Positions 26,162 to 35,410 are shown, counted from the first letter of the stretch. The stretch is 64,000 nt of DNA from Scleromatobacter sp038243995 (GCA_038243995.1 JBBRTV010000007.1:1-64000), one strand, 5' to 3'. Notes: generated by a model from the sequence alone, not told the origin. A program made the numbers and translations.

Positions 26162-26710
26162 TCAGCGGTGCGGCGCCTGCGGTACGCGCTGCAGCTTGCT
26201 GACGTCGTAGCCCTGGCTGGCGACGAAGGCGGTCAGGCGCGCGAGGTCGTCCTCCGGGATCCGCGGCGTGCGGGCCATGATCCAGACGTAGTCGCGCTTG
26301 TCGCGCGCGATGACGGTCTGCGTGTAGTCGGCCGACAGGTAGGAGATGCGGTAGTCGGCCTTGATCGGCCAGACGTACTGCTGGCCCCACACGACGTTGT
26401 TGCCGCCGTCCAGCACGAAGCCGCGCGACTCGTACTCCTTGCCGGGGCCGTCGAAGGCGTCGGCGTTGTAGCTGAACGTCGTCGCGATGGTGCCATCCGC
26501 GTCGAGCCGGTAGGTGTCCTTCGCGTTGTACGCGCCCTTTTCCAGGAAGGTGGGGATGTTCGCGATGACGTACCAGTCGCCCATGAAGCGGGGTAGGTCG
26601 ACCGCCGCGGCGAGCGCGACCGGCGCGAGATCCGCCCGCGGCGAGCTGGCGCAGCCGGTGAGCACGGCGACGGCGGCGAGCGACAGCGGGACGATGAACG
26701 TCGGGTGCAT
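26162..26710 (-). CDS. lipocalin-family outer-membrane lipoprotein (Blc-like)
   Basis: A 182-residue lipoprotein. The start at 26710 follows GAAGGAAAGAA. The signal peptide ends in the lipobox VLTGC, so the mature N-terminal Cys is lipidated and probably sent to the outer membrane. The lipocalin signature GDWYVIANIPTFLEKGAYN is clear and is followed by alternating strands with VWPIKADYRISYL, YVWIMARTPRIPEDDLARL and a C-terminal helix, as in E. coli Blc. Blc-type proteins bind lysophospholipids or fatty acids under envelope stress. Confidence 0.88.
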   Translation of the reverse strand: MHPTFIVPLSLAAVAVLTGCASSPRADLAPVALAAAVDLPRFMGDWYVIANIPTFLEKGAYNAKDTYRLDADGTIATTFSYNADAFDGPGKEYESRGFVLDGGNNVVWGQQYVWPIKADYRISYLSADYTQTVIARDKRDYVWIMARTPRIPEDDLARLTAFVASQGYDVSKLQRVPQAPHR

Positions 26711-26845
26711 GGTTCTTTCCTTCGCGGATTCGGGGGGCATCGCCAGGAGTACGTGCCGCGAACCGCACCGGATTCAGGTTTCGCGAGCACCCGGCCATGC
26801 GTTGAGCGGCCGATTCGGCCACCGGGCACCCGGCAGGTGGCGTTC

Positions 26846-28003
26846 CTACATCGATTCAAGCAGCATCTGGCGATAGTCGTCGCGCGTGGCGATGCGCGGG
26901 TTGGTCGCGTGGCAGTGGTCGACCATCGCGTTGTCGATGATCTCGTCGAACAGGTCGGTGGTGACGCCCATCGCGCCCAGGCCGGTAGGCAGGCCCAGGC
27001 GCGCGGTCAGGTCGAACACTGCCCGCGCGACGGCCACGCCGTCGGCGGTCGAGACCCCGTCCGGCAGCCCCATCACGTGGGCCATCCGGGCCAGCCGGTC
27101 TTCCTTGCGCATCGATTCCGCGGCGGCGTTGAAGCGGATCACGGCCGGCAGGAACACCGCGTTGAGCGTGCCGTGATGCAGGCGCGGGTTCACGCCGCCG
27201 AGGCTGTGGCTGAGGCTGTGCACGCAGCCCAGTCCCTTCTGGAAGGCCAGGGCGCCCTGCATGCTCGCGCTCATCATGTTCCAGCGCGCCTCGCGGTCGG
27301 TCGCGCCGTCGCGGGTCGCGCGCTCGATGTGATGCCAGCCGCGCCGCAGCCCGTCGAGCGCGATGCCGTCGGCGGGCGGATTGACCTTGCCGGACATGAA
27401 GGTCTCCAGGCAGTGCGCGATCGCGTCCATGCCGGTGGCGGCGGTGAGCGACGGCGGCAGGGCCATCGTCAGGTCGGGGTCGAGCAGCGCGACGCGCGGC
27501 AGCAGGTTCCAGTTGTGGAAACCGAGCTTGCGGCCGTCGTCGACGATCAGGATCGCGCCGCGCGCGACCTCGCTGCCGGTGCCCGCGGTGGTCGGCACCG
27601 CGATCAGCGGCGCGGCGGCGCTGCCGATGCGCTCGGCGCCGCCCGTGATCGTCGCGTAGCCCGCGAGCGGGCCCGGGTGCGTGGCGGCGATCGCGACGCC
27701 CTTGGCGAGGTCGATGCTGGAGCCGCCGCCGACGGCGATCAGGCCGTCGCAGCCGTTCTCGAGGTAGACGGCCGTCGCGGCGCGCACCGCGGCTTCGTTG
27801 GGGTTGCCGGGGGTCTGGTCGAACACGGCGTACGACACGCCCTCGAGCGCGGCGAGCGCGATGTCGAGCACGCCGGCAGCGCGGACGCCGGCGTCCGTCA
27901 CCACCAGGGGCTTGCGCATGCCCGCGTTGGCACATTCCTGCGGCAGCAGGCGCACGGCGCCCGGGTCGATCTCGATCTGCGTGACGTACTGGAAGCGGGC
28001 CAT
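26846..28003 (-). CDS. iron-containing (group III) alcohol dehydrogenase
   Basis: A 385-residue NAD(P)-dependent dehydrogenase. The nucleotide-binding motif GGGSSIDLAKG is followed by PTTAGTGSEVARG. The iron ligands are in DAIAHCLE and HSLSHSLGG plus HHGTLNAVFLP. The protein begins MARFQYVTQIEIDPGAV at 28003, with a weak ribosome site. These enzymes interconvert alcohols and aldehydes; the substrate is not apparent. It is divergent, by 65 bp, from an esterase gene, and the two could act in sequence on an ester and its alcohol. A GC palindrome (26808-26820) lies just past its stop without a T-run. Confidence 0.88.
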   Translation of the reverse strand: MARFQYVTQIEIDPGAVRLLPQECANAGMRKPLVVTDAGVRAAGVLDIALAALEGVSYAVFDQTPGNPNEAAVRAATAVYLENGCDGLIAVGGGSSIDLAKGVAIAATHPGPLAGYATITGGAERIGSAAAPLIAVPTTAGTGSEVARGAILIVDDGRKLGFHNWNLLPRVALLDPDLTMALPPSLTAATGMDAIAHCLETFMSGKVNPPADGIALDGLRRGWHHIERATRDGATDREARWNMMSASMQGALAFQKGLGCVHSLSHSLGGVNPRLHHGTLNAVFLPAVIRFNAAAESMRKEDRLARMAHVMGLPDGVSTADGVAVARAVFDLTARLGLPTGLGAMGVTTDLFDEIIDNAMVDHCHATNPRIATRDDYRQMLLESM

Positions 28004-28068
28004 GGCGGTTCTGCGCGAAAGGGAAGGGTCGAGTGTAGGACGGCGCGCCCGGGACTCCCGCGCCCCGT

Positions 28069-29037
28069 ATGCTTGCCCACTTTCGACTCCCGCTGCCGCC
28101 CGTGCCACGAAATCTCCTGACGCCCCGCATGCTCTCGCTCCTGGAGCGGATCACGCGCGCCGGCCGGCCCGGGTTCGAGACCCTGACCCCGGCCGGTGCG
28201 CGCGCCGCGTACACGGCCGCGGCCGAAGTGCTGGAGCCGCCGCGCGCGCCGCTGGCCCGCGTCGAGGAGATCAGCGTCGATGCCGACGACGGCACGCCGC
28301 TGCCGGCGCGGCTGTACGCGCCATCGACCGACCGCCTGCCGGTGCTGCTGTACCTGCACGGCGGCGGATTCACGATCGGCAACCTGGAGACGCATGACAG
28401 TCTGTGCCGCCAGCTCGCGCTGCGCAGCGGCGCCGCGGTGGTCGCGCTCGACTACCGCCTCGCCCCCGAGCATCGCTTCCCGACCGCGGTCGACGACGCC
28501 TGGGCCGCGCTGCGCTGGCTCGCCAAGACCGGCGAGCGCTTCGGCCTCGACCCGCTTCGCCTGGCGATCGGCGGCGACAGCGCCGGCGGCACGCTCGCCG
28601 CGGTAGGCGCGCTGATGGCGCGCGATGTCGGCTTGCCGCTCGCGTTGCAGGTGCTCATCACGCCGGGCACGATCGCGCACGCGGACACGCACTCGCACCA
28701 GCGCTTCGCGCACGGTTTCCTGCTCGAGAAACAGGCGATCCGCTGGTTCTTCGACCAGTACATCGATGAGCGCGATCGCACCGACTGGCGCTTCGCGCCG
28801 ATGCTGGCCGACGATCTCGACGGCGTCGCGCCCGCGTGCGTCGTGCTCGCGGAATGCGATCCGCTGGTCGACGAAGGCGTCGCCTATGCCGACCGCCTGC
28901 GCGCCAGCGGCGTGGCGGTCCACCTCGAGCTCACGCGGGGCGTGACGCATGACTTCATCAAGCTCGGACGCATGCTGCCCGAGGCGGGCAGGGCGCAACA
29001 GGCCATCGCGGACGCACTGAAGAAGGCCTTCGAATGA
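28069..29037 (+). CDS. HSL-family alpha/beta-hydrolase (esterase)
   Basis: A 322-residue serine esterase of the hormone-sensitive-lipase group (family IV). HGGGFTIG (residues 97-104) provides the oxyanion hole, GDSAGG holds the nucleophile Ser171, and DPLVDEG and THDFIK hold the Asp and His. LDYRLAPEHRFP is diagnostic. No signal peptide is seen, so it is cytoplasmic. Its stop overlaps the start of the next gene by ATGA. It likely hydrolyses short-chain esters. Confidence 0.9.
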   Translation: MLAHFRLPLPPVPRNLLTPRMLSLLERITRAGRPGFETLTPAGARAAYTAAAEVLEPPRAPLARVEEISVDADDGTPLPARLYAPSTDRLPVLLYLHGGGFTIGNLETHDSLCRQLALRSGAAVVALDYRLAPEHRFPTAVDDAWAALRWLAKTGERFGLDPLRLAIGGDSAGGTLAAVGALMARDVGLPLALQVLITPGTIAHADTHSHQRFAHGFLLEKQAIRWFFDQYIDERDRTDWRFAPMLADDLDGVAPACVVLAECDPLVDEGVAYADRLRASGVAVHLELTRGVTHDFIKLGRMLPEAGRAQQAIADALKKAFE

Positions 29038-29885
29038 AACGATCCGATTTCCGCTTCGCCGAGAAGCTGCGCGTGCGCTGGGCCGAGGTCGACATGCAGC
29101 GCGTCGTGTTCAACGCGCACTACCTGACCTATGTCGACACCGCGGTCGGCGGGTTCTGGCGCGCGCTCGCGCTGCCGTACGAGGAAACGCTCGCGGCACT
29201 CGCGGGCGACCTGTTCGTCCGCAAGGCGACGCTGGAGTACCTGGGCCCGGCGCGCTACGACGATGCGCTCGAGATCGGCATCCGTTTCGACGGCGCGGGC
29301 AAGAGCTCGCTGCGATTCGTGGCGGCGGTGTTCCGCGGCGCGGAGCTGCTGGTGCACGGGGAGCTCGTCTACGTCTGGACCGATGCCGTCACGCGCCGGC
29401 CCCAGCCCGTGCCGCCGGCGCTGCTCGATGCCTTGCGCGCCCACGCGGCCGGCGCGGCGATGGTGAGCGTCGAGGTGGGCGGCTGGGACGCGCTCGGCGC
29501 CGCTGCGCAGGCGCTGCGCACGGCCGTGTTCGTCGACGAGCAGAAGATCCCGGCCGCGCTCGAATCGGACGCGGCCGACGCGACCGCCGTGCACGCCGTC
29601 GCCCGCAACCGGCTCGGGCTCGCGGTCGCCACCGGGCGGCTGCTCCCCGGCGACCCGCCGCGCGTCGGGCGAATGGCGGTGCGGCGCGACTTGCGCGGCG
29701 CAAACATCGGTCGCGCCGTGCTCGAGGCGCTGATGGCGGCGGCGCGGGCGCGCGGCGACCGCGAAGTGATGCTGCACGCGCAGGTCAGCGCCATCGGCTT
29801 CTACCTGCGCGCCGCCTTCGTCCCGCACGGGGAGGTGTTCGAGGAGGCCGGGATCGGGCATCAGGAGATGCGACGCGGCACGTGA
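29034..29885 (+). CDS. acyl-CoA thioesterase (hot-dog) fused to GNAT acetyltransferase
   Basis: A 283-residue two-domain protein. Residues about 1-130 are a YbgC/FadM-like hot-dog thioesterase: RWAEVDMQRVVFNAHYLTYVD contains the catalytic Asp and the following strand-helix of that family (split here), then LEYLGPARYDDALEIG. From about residue 145 the chain becomes a GNAT domain, with FVDEQKIPA, GRMAVRRDLRGANIGRAVL (acetyl-CoA pyrophosphate loop) and FYLRAAFVPHGEVFEEAGI. The reading frame is continuous, so this is a true fusion and not two genes. It is translationally coupled to the esterase. It could release an acyl group from CoA and modify a second substrate; the actual substrates are unknown. 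Confidence 0.85.
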   Translation: MKRSDFRFAEKLRVRWAEVDMQRVVFNAHYLTYVDTAVGGFWRALALPYEETLAALAGDLFVRKATLEYLGPARYDDALEIGIRFDGAGKSSLRFVAAVFRGAELLVHGELVYVWTDAVTRRPQPVPPALLDALRAHAAGAAMVSVEVGGWDALGAAAQALRTAVFVDEQKIPAALESDAADATAVHAVARNRLGLAVATGRLLPGDPPRVGRMAVRRDLRGANIGRAVLEALMAAARARGDREVMLHAQVSAIGFYLRAAFVPHGEVFEEAGIGHQEMRRGT

Positions 29886-29967
29886 ATTGCCCTTCGCCGT
29901 GGGCGACGACCTGGCGAGACGGCGCCGCGTCACGACGGAATGCCATGCGCCGGCTGGTGATGCAAAA

Positions 29968-29998
29968 CACCATCCACTTGGATGGTGGTAGGATGGTG
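29968..29998. promoter_or_regulatory. candidate RHH operator: palindrome plus third half-site
   Basis: CACCATCC-N4-GGATGGTG (29968-29987) is a perfect 8-bp dyad, and a further exact GGATGGTG follows at 29991-29998, 11 bp (one helical turn) after the second half. It ends 2 bp before the ATG of a ribbon-helix-helix regulator. Tandem half-sites of this kind are typical of RHH autoregulation. Binding would also block ribosome access or the transcription start. Confidence 0.65.
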
Positions 29999-30000
29999 AA

Positions 30001-30417
30001 ATGCCACCAAGAGCCACCGCCGCCGGCGCCAAGCCCACCGACGAGAAGATCACCATCAACGTCGGCTTCGTCGACCTGGGGCAGATCGACCTGCTCGTCC
30101 AGGAAGGCTTCTACGCCAACCGGACCGACCTGATCCGCACCGCCATCCGCAACCAGCTCACCGCCCACGCCGAAGCCGTCAGGCAGGTCGTGAGCCGCAA
30201 GACGCTGGTGCTGGGCATCCACCATTTCACGGCGTCCGACCTGCGCGCGATCGAGCAGCGCGGCGAGACGATCGCGTTGCGCGTGCTCGGCCTCGCCTCG
30301 ATCGGGCTCGACGTCACGCCCGATCTCGCCCGCGCGACGATCGCCTCGCTCAACGTCCTCGGCGCCTTCCACGCCTCTCCCGCCGTCAAGGCGGCACTCG
30401 CCGAGCGCATGCGCTGA
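30001..30417 (+). CDS. CopG-type ribbon-helix-helix transcriptional regulator
   Basis: A 138-residue protein. Residues about 14-52 form an RHH DNA-binding unit: the strand EKITINVGFVDLGQIDLLV followed by EGFYANRTDLIRTAIRNQL. The rest (about 55-138) is a conserved-looking C-terminal part with HHFTASDLRAIEQRGE, which may aid oligomer formation or sense a ligand. The gene starts inside its own apparent operator and lies 24 bp upstream of the PHB-depolymerase-type gene, so it probably represses both. No toxin partner is adjacent, which argues against a toxin-antitoxin role. Confidence 0.85.
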   Translation: MPPRATAAGAKPTDEKITINVGFVDLGQIDLLVQEGFYANRTDLIRTAIRNQLTAHAEAVRQVVSRKTLVLGIHHFTASDLRAIEQRGETIALRVLGLASIGLDVTPDLARATIASLNVLGAFHASPAVKAALAERMR

Positions 30418-30441
30418 GCGACCCCCATTTCCGAGACCCCC

Positions 30442-31575
30442 ATGACCAACCAGTTCGAACGCATGATGTCCGAGGCCACGCGCCTGATGCGCACCGGCCA
30501 CCTGCATGACGCCACCGCCGCGATCCAGGCAGCGCTCGGCGTGACGCCGGCGGAGGCCACGCCACGCCGGCGCAAGAGCGCGGACGAAGGCGACGTGATC
30601 GACGTCGAGGCGCGCGTCGTTCCCGACGGGCGCGCGACGTCGGAGCCGCAAGCGCCTGTGGCAGCCCCCGGCGCGTCGGCGGACCCGTCCGCGCGTTCGC
30701 GCGCCACCGGAGCGGGCGCCCCCGCGGGAATGTTCACGTCCGGCAGCTTCCGCAACGAACACGGCGAGCGCGATTACCGGCTGTACGAGCCGCCCGCGCG
30801 CGACGGGCGCGCGCTGCCCCTGGTCGTGATGCTGCACGGCTGCAAGCAGGATCCGGACGACTTCGCGCGCGGCACCGGCATGAACGCGCTCGCCCGCGAG
30901 CACGGGTTCCTCGTGCTCTATCCCGCGCAGCAGCAGCGCGCCAACGCGCAGCGTTGCTGGAACTGGTTCAAGCACAACCACCAGGCGCGCGACCGCGGCG
31001 AGCCCGCCATCCTGGCCGGCATGACGCGCGACGTGATCGCGCGCCACAACGTCGATCCGGATCGCGTCTACGTCGCGGGCCTGTCCGCCGGCGGCGCGAT
31101 GGCCGCCATCCTGGGCGACGCCTACCCCGACCTCTTCGCCGCCGTCGGCGTGCACTCCGGCCTGCCCACCGGCTCGGCCACCGATGTGCAATCCGCCTTC
31201 GCCGCGATGAACGGCAGCGGCCGCCGCGAACGCCGCACGCCCCGCCACGGCGAGACGCCGCCGACGATCGTCTTCCACGGCGACGCCGACACCACGGTGC
31301 ACGCCGTCAACGGCGAGCGCGTCATCGAGGCCTCGGGCCTCAGCGGCCAGCCCGGCGCCCAACGCGAGCAGGCCGCCAACGGCCGCGACTTCACCCGCCA
31401 CGTGTTCCTGGACGCGCAGGGGCGCGAGCACGGCGAACACTGGATCGTCCACTGCGCGGGCCACGCCTGGTCGGGCGGCCAGGCCGACGGCTCCTATACC
31501 GATCCGCGCGGGCCGGATGCGAGCGCGGAGATGGTGCGGTTCTTCCTGGCGCATCCGCAGGCGCGGGTGAGCTGA
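30442..31575 (+). CDS. PHB depolymerase-type esterase (CE1-like)
   Basis: A 377-residue hydrolase. After about 100 variable residues (a short helical head, then Ala/Pro-rich linker) comes the catalytic domain: YEPPARDGRALPLVVMLHGC (oxyanion hole), CWNWF, VYVAGLSAGGAMAA with Ser215, HGDADTTVH for the Asp region and CAGHAWSGG for the His. This is the LpqC/PHB-depolymerase family. No signal peptide is seen, so it may act on intracellular polymer or oligomers; the N-terminal head could contact PHB granules. It is probably co-transcribed with the RHH regulator. Confidence 0.88.
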   Translation: MTNQFERMMSEATRLMRTGHLHDATAAIQAALGVTPAEATPRRRKSADEGDVIDVEARVVPDGRATSEPQAPVAAPGASADPSARSRATGAGAPAGMFTSGSFRNEHGERDYRLYEPPARDGRALPLVVMLHGCKQDPDDFARGTGMNALAREHGFLVLYPAQQQRANAQRCWNWFKHNHQARDRGEPAILAGMTRDVIARHNVDPDRVYVAGLSAGGAMAAILGDAYPDLFAAVGVHSGLPTGSATDVQSAFAAMNGSGRRERRTPRHGETPPTIVFHGDADTTVHAVNGERVIEASGLSGQPGAQREQAANGRDFTRHVFLDAQGREHGEHWIVHCAGHAWSGGQADGSYTDPRGPDASAEMVRFFLAHPQARVS

Positions 31576-31644
31576 GCGCCTTGTTTGTGCCGGCAGACAG
31601 CGACCGCGCCAGAATCGCCGGCCAGGCACGGCGGCAGGCCCGAG

Positions 31645-32640
31645 TCAAGCCGCCTCCACCCCGTCCCCACCGCGCTGCGTCAACCTCTGCAACAGACAGA
31701 ACGCCAGCAGCAACCCGCCGATCACGATCTTGGTCCACCAGGCGCTGAGCGAGCCGTCGAAGCTGATGAGGGTCTGGATCAGGCCGAGCATCAGCACGCC
31801 GCAGAGCGTGCCCGCGACGAGGCCGACGCCGCCGGCGAGCAGGGTGCCGCCGATGACGACGGAGGCGATGGCGTCGAGTTCCAGGCCGGTGGCGTGCAGG
31901 CCGTAGCCCGACAGCATGTAGAACGTGAACAGCACGCCGCCGAGCGCGGCGCAGAAGCCGCTGAGCGCGTAGACGGCGACCACCGTGCGGGCGACCGGCA
32001 GGCCCATGAGCAGCGCCGAATGCTCGCTGCCGCCGATGGCGTACACGTTGCGGCCGAACGCGGTGCCGTGCGCGACGAACAAGGCGACGCCGAACAGCGC
32101 CAGCGCGATCAGCGAGCCGACCGACAGTGCCGCGCCGCCGAACAGCTCGATGCGTGCCTGCGCGATACCGGTGAAGGTCGGCTCGGTGATGCTGATGGAG
32201 TCGATGCTGATGACGTAGCAGAGGCCGCGCGCCAGGAACATGCCCGCCAGCGTGACGATGAAGGGCTGCAGCCGGAAGCGCTGGATCAGCCAGCCCTGCA
32301 GCGCGCCGAACGCGCTGCCGCCGACCAGCACGATCGCGATGACGAGCCCCGGCGGCCAGTGGCGATGCTCGACGAGCGCGGCCGAGACCATGGTCGTCAG
32401 CGCGACGACCGAGCCCACCGAGAGGTCGATGCCGCCGGTCAGGATCACGAAGGTCATGCCGACGGCCACGACGAGCAGGAAGGCGTTGTCGATCAGCAGG
32501 TTCAGGAATACCTGCGCGCTGAAGAAGCCGGTGTACATGAAGCTGCCGAACACGGCCATGGCCAGCAGCAACGCGAGGCTGGCGGCGACCGGCGGGATGC
32601 GCAGCGTGCTCGCGGCGCGCCTGGCGGTGGCGGCGCTCAT
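31645..32640 (-). CDS. yjfF: sugar ABC transporter permease YjfF-like
   Basis: A 331-residue permease of the RbsC family with eight to ten membrane spans. FVILTGGIDLSVGSVVALTT, IVTLAGMFLARGLCYV and YAIGGSEHSALLMGLPV are characteristic of YjfF. The start ATG overlaps the stop of the upstream permease gene (ATGA, 32637-32640). It is the last gene of the sugar importer. In E. coli the homologous system takes up galactofuranose. Confidence 0.9.
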   Translation of the reverse strand: MSAATARRAASTLRIPPVAASLALLLAMAVFGSFMYTGFFSAQVFLNLLIDNAFLLVVAVGMTFVILTGGIDLSVGSVVALTTMVSAALVEHRHWPPGLVIAIVLVGGSAFGALQGWLIQRFRLQPFIVTLAGMFLARGLCYVISIDSISITEPTFTGIAQARIELFGGAALSVGSLIALALFGVALFVAHGTAFGRNVYAIGGSEHSALLMGLPVARTVVAVYALSGFCAALGGVLFTFYMLSGYGLHATGLELDAIASVVIGGTLLAGGVGLVAGTLCGVLMLGLIQTLISFDGSLSAWWTKIVIGGLLLAFCLLQRLTQRGGDGVEAA

Positions 32641-33788
32641 CGCGCGGACTCCGGCGCGGGTCTGCGCACCGCGAGCCGGCGCACCTCGCGCCTGAATTCC
32701 GCCGATTGCAGGAGCATCACGGCGAACACGACGACGGCCTTGACGACCAGGTTGATCTCGGGCGGCACGCCGATGGCGTAGATGGTCGACGTGAGCGTCT
32801 GGATGATGAGCGCGCCCAGCACGGTGCCGGCGAGCGTGAAGCGGCCGCCGGTCAACAGCGTGCCGCCGACCGTGACGGCGAGGATCGCGTCGAGCTCCAT
32901 CAGCATGCCGGCGTTGTTGCCGTCGGCGCTCTTCACGTTGGAGCTGACGATGAGCCCCGCGATGCCGGCGCACAGGCCGCAGAACGCGTAGACGCAGATG
33001 GTGATCGTGCGGGCACGCACGCCCGCGACGCGCGCCGCGCGCGGGTTGATGCCGATGGCCTGGATGAACAGGCCCAGCGCGCTGCGCTCGAGCAACAGGG
33101 TCATCGCGATCCAGACGCCCACCGCGATCAGCGCCGCCACCGGCACGCCGAGCAGGAAGCCGTTGCCGATGACGAAGTAGGGCGGGTAGTAGATGGTGAT
33201 GATCTGGCCGCCGCTGAGCAGTTGCGCCGCGCCGCGGCCGGCGACCATCAGGATCAACGTCGCGATGATGGGCTGCAGGCCCGCGCGGGCGACGAGCAGG
33301 CCGTTCCACGCGCCGCAGGCCGCGGCCACCGCGAGCGCCGCCAGCAGCGCGACCGCCAGCGGGACGCGGCTGGCATGCACGGCCTGGCCGTCGACGATGG
33401 TCAGCTGGCCGCCGATCAGCAGCGCCGCGACGGCGCCCGACACGGCGACGACGGCACCGACCGAGATGTCGATGCCGCGCGTCGCGATCACCAGGGTCAT
33501 GCCGAGCGCCACGATGGCCAGCGGCGCGGCACGGTTGACGATGTCGACCAGGCTGCCGTAGAGGTGGCCTTCGCGCCACTGCAGGTGCCAGAGACCGGGG
33601 TTGAGGCTGGCGTTGACGGCGAGGATCAGCGCCAGCGTCACCAGGGGCCAGAGGAGCGGGTGGTGCGCGACGCGCGTCCACGCGGATCGCGCGGGCGTCG
33701 CGCCCGCGCGGGGCGGTGGCGCATGGTTGCCGCTGCCCGCTCTGTTCGAGGGCAGCGCGCGCCCCGGTTGCGTGTCCTGCGGCCTCAT
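32637..33788 (-). CDS. ytfT: sugar ABC transporter permease YtfT-like
   Basis: A 383-residue RbsC-type permease. It has an unusually long Pro/Arg/Ala-rich cytoplasmic N-terminus of about 40 residues before the first span. Family motifs are LGMTLVIATRGIDISVGAVV, LQPIIATLILMVAGRGAAQ and AIGINPRAARVAGV. It pairs with YjfF as a heterodimeric channel and is translationally coupled to it. Confidence 0.9.
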   Translation of the reverse strand: MRPQDTQPGRALPSNRAGSGNHAPPPRAGATPARSAWTRVAHHPLLWPLVTLALILAVNASLNPGLWHLQWREGHLYGSLVDIVNRAAPLAIVALGMTLVIATRGIDISVGAVVAVSGAVAALLIGGQLTIVDGQAVHASRVPLAVALLAALAVAAACGAWNGLLVARAGLQPIIATLILMVAGRGAAQLLSGGQIITIYYPPYFVIGNGFLLGVPVAALIAVGVWIAMTLLLERSALGLFIQAIGINPRAARVAGVRARTITICVYAFCGLCAGIAGLIVSSNVKSADGNNAGMLMELDAILAVTVGGTLLTGGRFTLAGTVLGALIIQTLTSTIYAIGVPPEINLVVKAVVVFAVMLLQSAEFRREVRRLAVRRPAPESAR

Positions 33789-33849
33789 CGGACAAACTCC
33801 AGGCTGCGCCTTGCGGTGGTTTCGCCCTTCGGGCGGCCGTGCGGATGTC

Positions 33850-35367
33850 TCATGCCTGCGCCTCGCAGATCAGCGCCATCACGCCGGCTTCGCTGCAGCC
33901 GCGGCCGAGTTCGCCGGCCTTGCGGCGGTCGCGCAGCACGACCACGCGGTCGGAGATGCGCACCACTTCCTCGATCTCGGACGAGATGAACAGCACCGCC
34001 ATTCCGTCGCGCGCCAGGCGCATCACTTCGTTCATCAGTTCCTGCTTCGCGGCGACGTCGATGCCGCGCGTGGGTTCGTCGAGGATCAGCACGCCGGGCG
34101 CGGTGGCGAGCCAGCGCGCGAGCAGGGCCTTCTGCTGGTTGCCGCCCGACAGCAGCCCGATCGGCATGTCCGAATCGGCGGTACGGATGCCGAGCAGGTC
34201 GATGTAGTGCTGGGCGATCTCGCGCTGGCGTGCCGGGCGGATGCAGGGCCACAGCCCGGCGCGCGCCTGCAGCGCGAGCACGATGTTCTCGCGCACGCTC
34301 AGCTCGCCGACGATGCCGTCGGCCTTGCGTTCTTCCGGGCAGAACGCCAGCCCGAGCTTCACCGCCTGGGCGGGATGGCTGAGCCGCACGGTGCGCCCGC
34401 GTACCTGCATCGTGCCGCTGTCGGCCGTGTCGAGGCCGAACATCAGGCGGGCGAGTTCGGTGCGGCCCGAGCCCAGCAGGCCGGCGACGCCGACGACCTC
34501 GCCTTCGTTCAGGTCGAGATCGACCGGATGCAGCCGGCGCTGCGCGCCGAAGCCGCGCAAGCTGACGCGCGGATGGGCGCCTTCGCCGGCAGTGGGCCGG
34601 GCCGTGGCGTCGAGGCCGGCGGTCTCGGCCGAGGCGAGCGCGACGTCGCGCCCGACCATGGCCGCCACCAGGGCCTGCGCCGGCAGTTCGGCCGGCGTCC
34701 ACGCGCCGACGAAACGACCGTTGCGCAGCACCGTGATGCGGTCGGCGATCGCATAGACCTGGTCGAGGAAATGGGTCACGAACAGGATCGCGAGCCCGGT
34801 CTTGCGCAACTCGCGCAAGACGCCGAAGAGCGACTCGACTTCGCTGTCGTCGAGGCTGGAGGTGGGCTCGTCGAGGATCAGCACCTTCGCGTCGACGCCC
34901 AAGGCCCGCGCGATCGCGACGAGCTGCTGCATGGCGATCGGCAGCCGCCCCAGCGTCTGCGTCGGGTCGATGTCGAGGTGCAGGCGGGCGAGCAGGGCGT
35001 GCGTCTCGCGCACCATGCGCGGCCCGTCGATGGCCTTCAGGCCGCTCCAGCCGCGACGCGGATAGCGGCCCGCGAAGATGTTCTCGGCCACCGTCAGGTT
35101 GGGGCAGAGGTTGACCTCCTGGTAGACCGTGCTGATGCCCAGCCGCTGCGCCGCGAGCGGCGTCGACGGCGCCACGGGCGCGCCGTCCAGGGCCAGCGCG
35201 CCCGCGTCCGCCGGCACCACGCCGGTGAGGATCCTGATCAGCGTCGACTTGCCGGCACCGTTCTGCCCCATCAGCGCGTGCACCTCGCCGGCGCGAAGGT
35301 GCAGGTTCACACCTTCGAGCACGGTCACGGCGCCGAAGCGCTTGTCGATGCCGGTGGCGCTCAGCAC
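33850..35367 (-). CDS. ytfR: sugar ABC transporter ATP-binding protein YtfR-like (double NBD)
   Basis: A 505-residue protein with two fused ABC ATPase domains. Domain 1 has Walker A GQNGAGKSTLIR, the degenerate signature LPIAMQQLVAIARAL and Walker B VLILDEPTSSLDD. Domain 2 has a degenerate Walker A (LLGSGRTEL, usual for RbsA-type second domains), the signature LLSGGNQQKALLARWL and Walker B VLILDEPTRGID. This asymmetry is normal for the carbohydrate CUT2 family. It drives YtfT/YjfF. Confidence 0.92.
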   Translation of the reverse strand: MLSATGIDKRFGAVTVLEGVNLHLRAGEVHALMGQNGAGKSTLIRILTGVVPADAGALALDGAPVAPSTPLAAQRLGISTVYQEVNLCPNLTVAENIFAGRYPRRGWSGLKAIDGPRMVRETHALLARLHLDIDPTQTLGRLPIAMQQLVAIARALGVDAKVLILDEPTSSLDDSEVESLFGVLRELRKTGLAILFVTHFLDQVYAIADRITVLRNGRFVGAWTPAELPAQALVAAMVGRDVALASAETAGLDATARPTAGEGAHPRVSLRGFGAQRRLHPVDLDLNEGEVVGVAGLLGSGRTELARLMFGLDTADSGTMQVRGRTVRLSHPAQAVKLGLAFCPEERKADGIVGELSVRENIVLALQARAGLWPCIRPARQREIAQHYIDLLGIRTADSDMPIGLLSGGNQQKALLARWLATAPGVLILDEPTRGIDVAAKQELMNEVMRLARDGMAVLFISSEIEEVVRISDRVVVLRDRRKAGELGRGCSEAGVMALICEAQA

Positions 35368-35410
35368 GGCGTCACGCGCCCGGCTCGTCCTGCGTCGCGG
35401 CGCATGCCGT

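Noticed and set aside
30001..31575. RHH gene plus adjacent gene as a toxin-antitoxin pair
   Set aside because: The partner is a 377-residue esterase with a complete triad, not a RelE/ParE- or PIN-type toxin.
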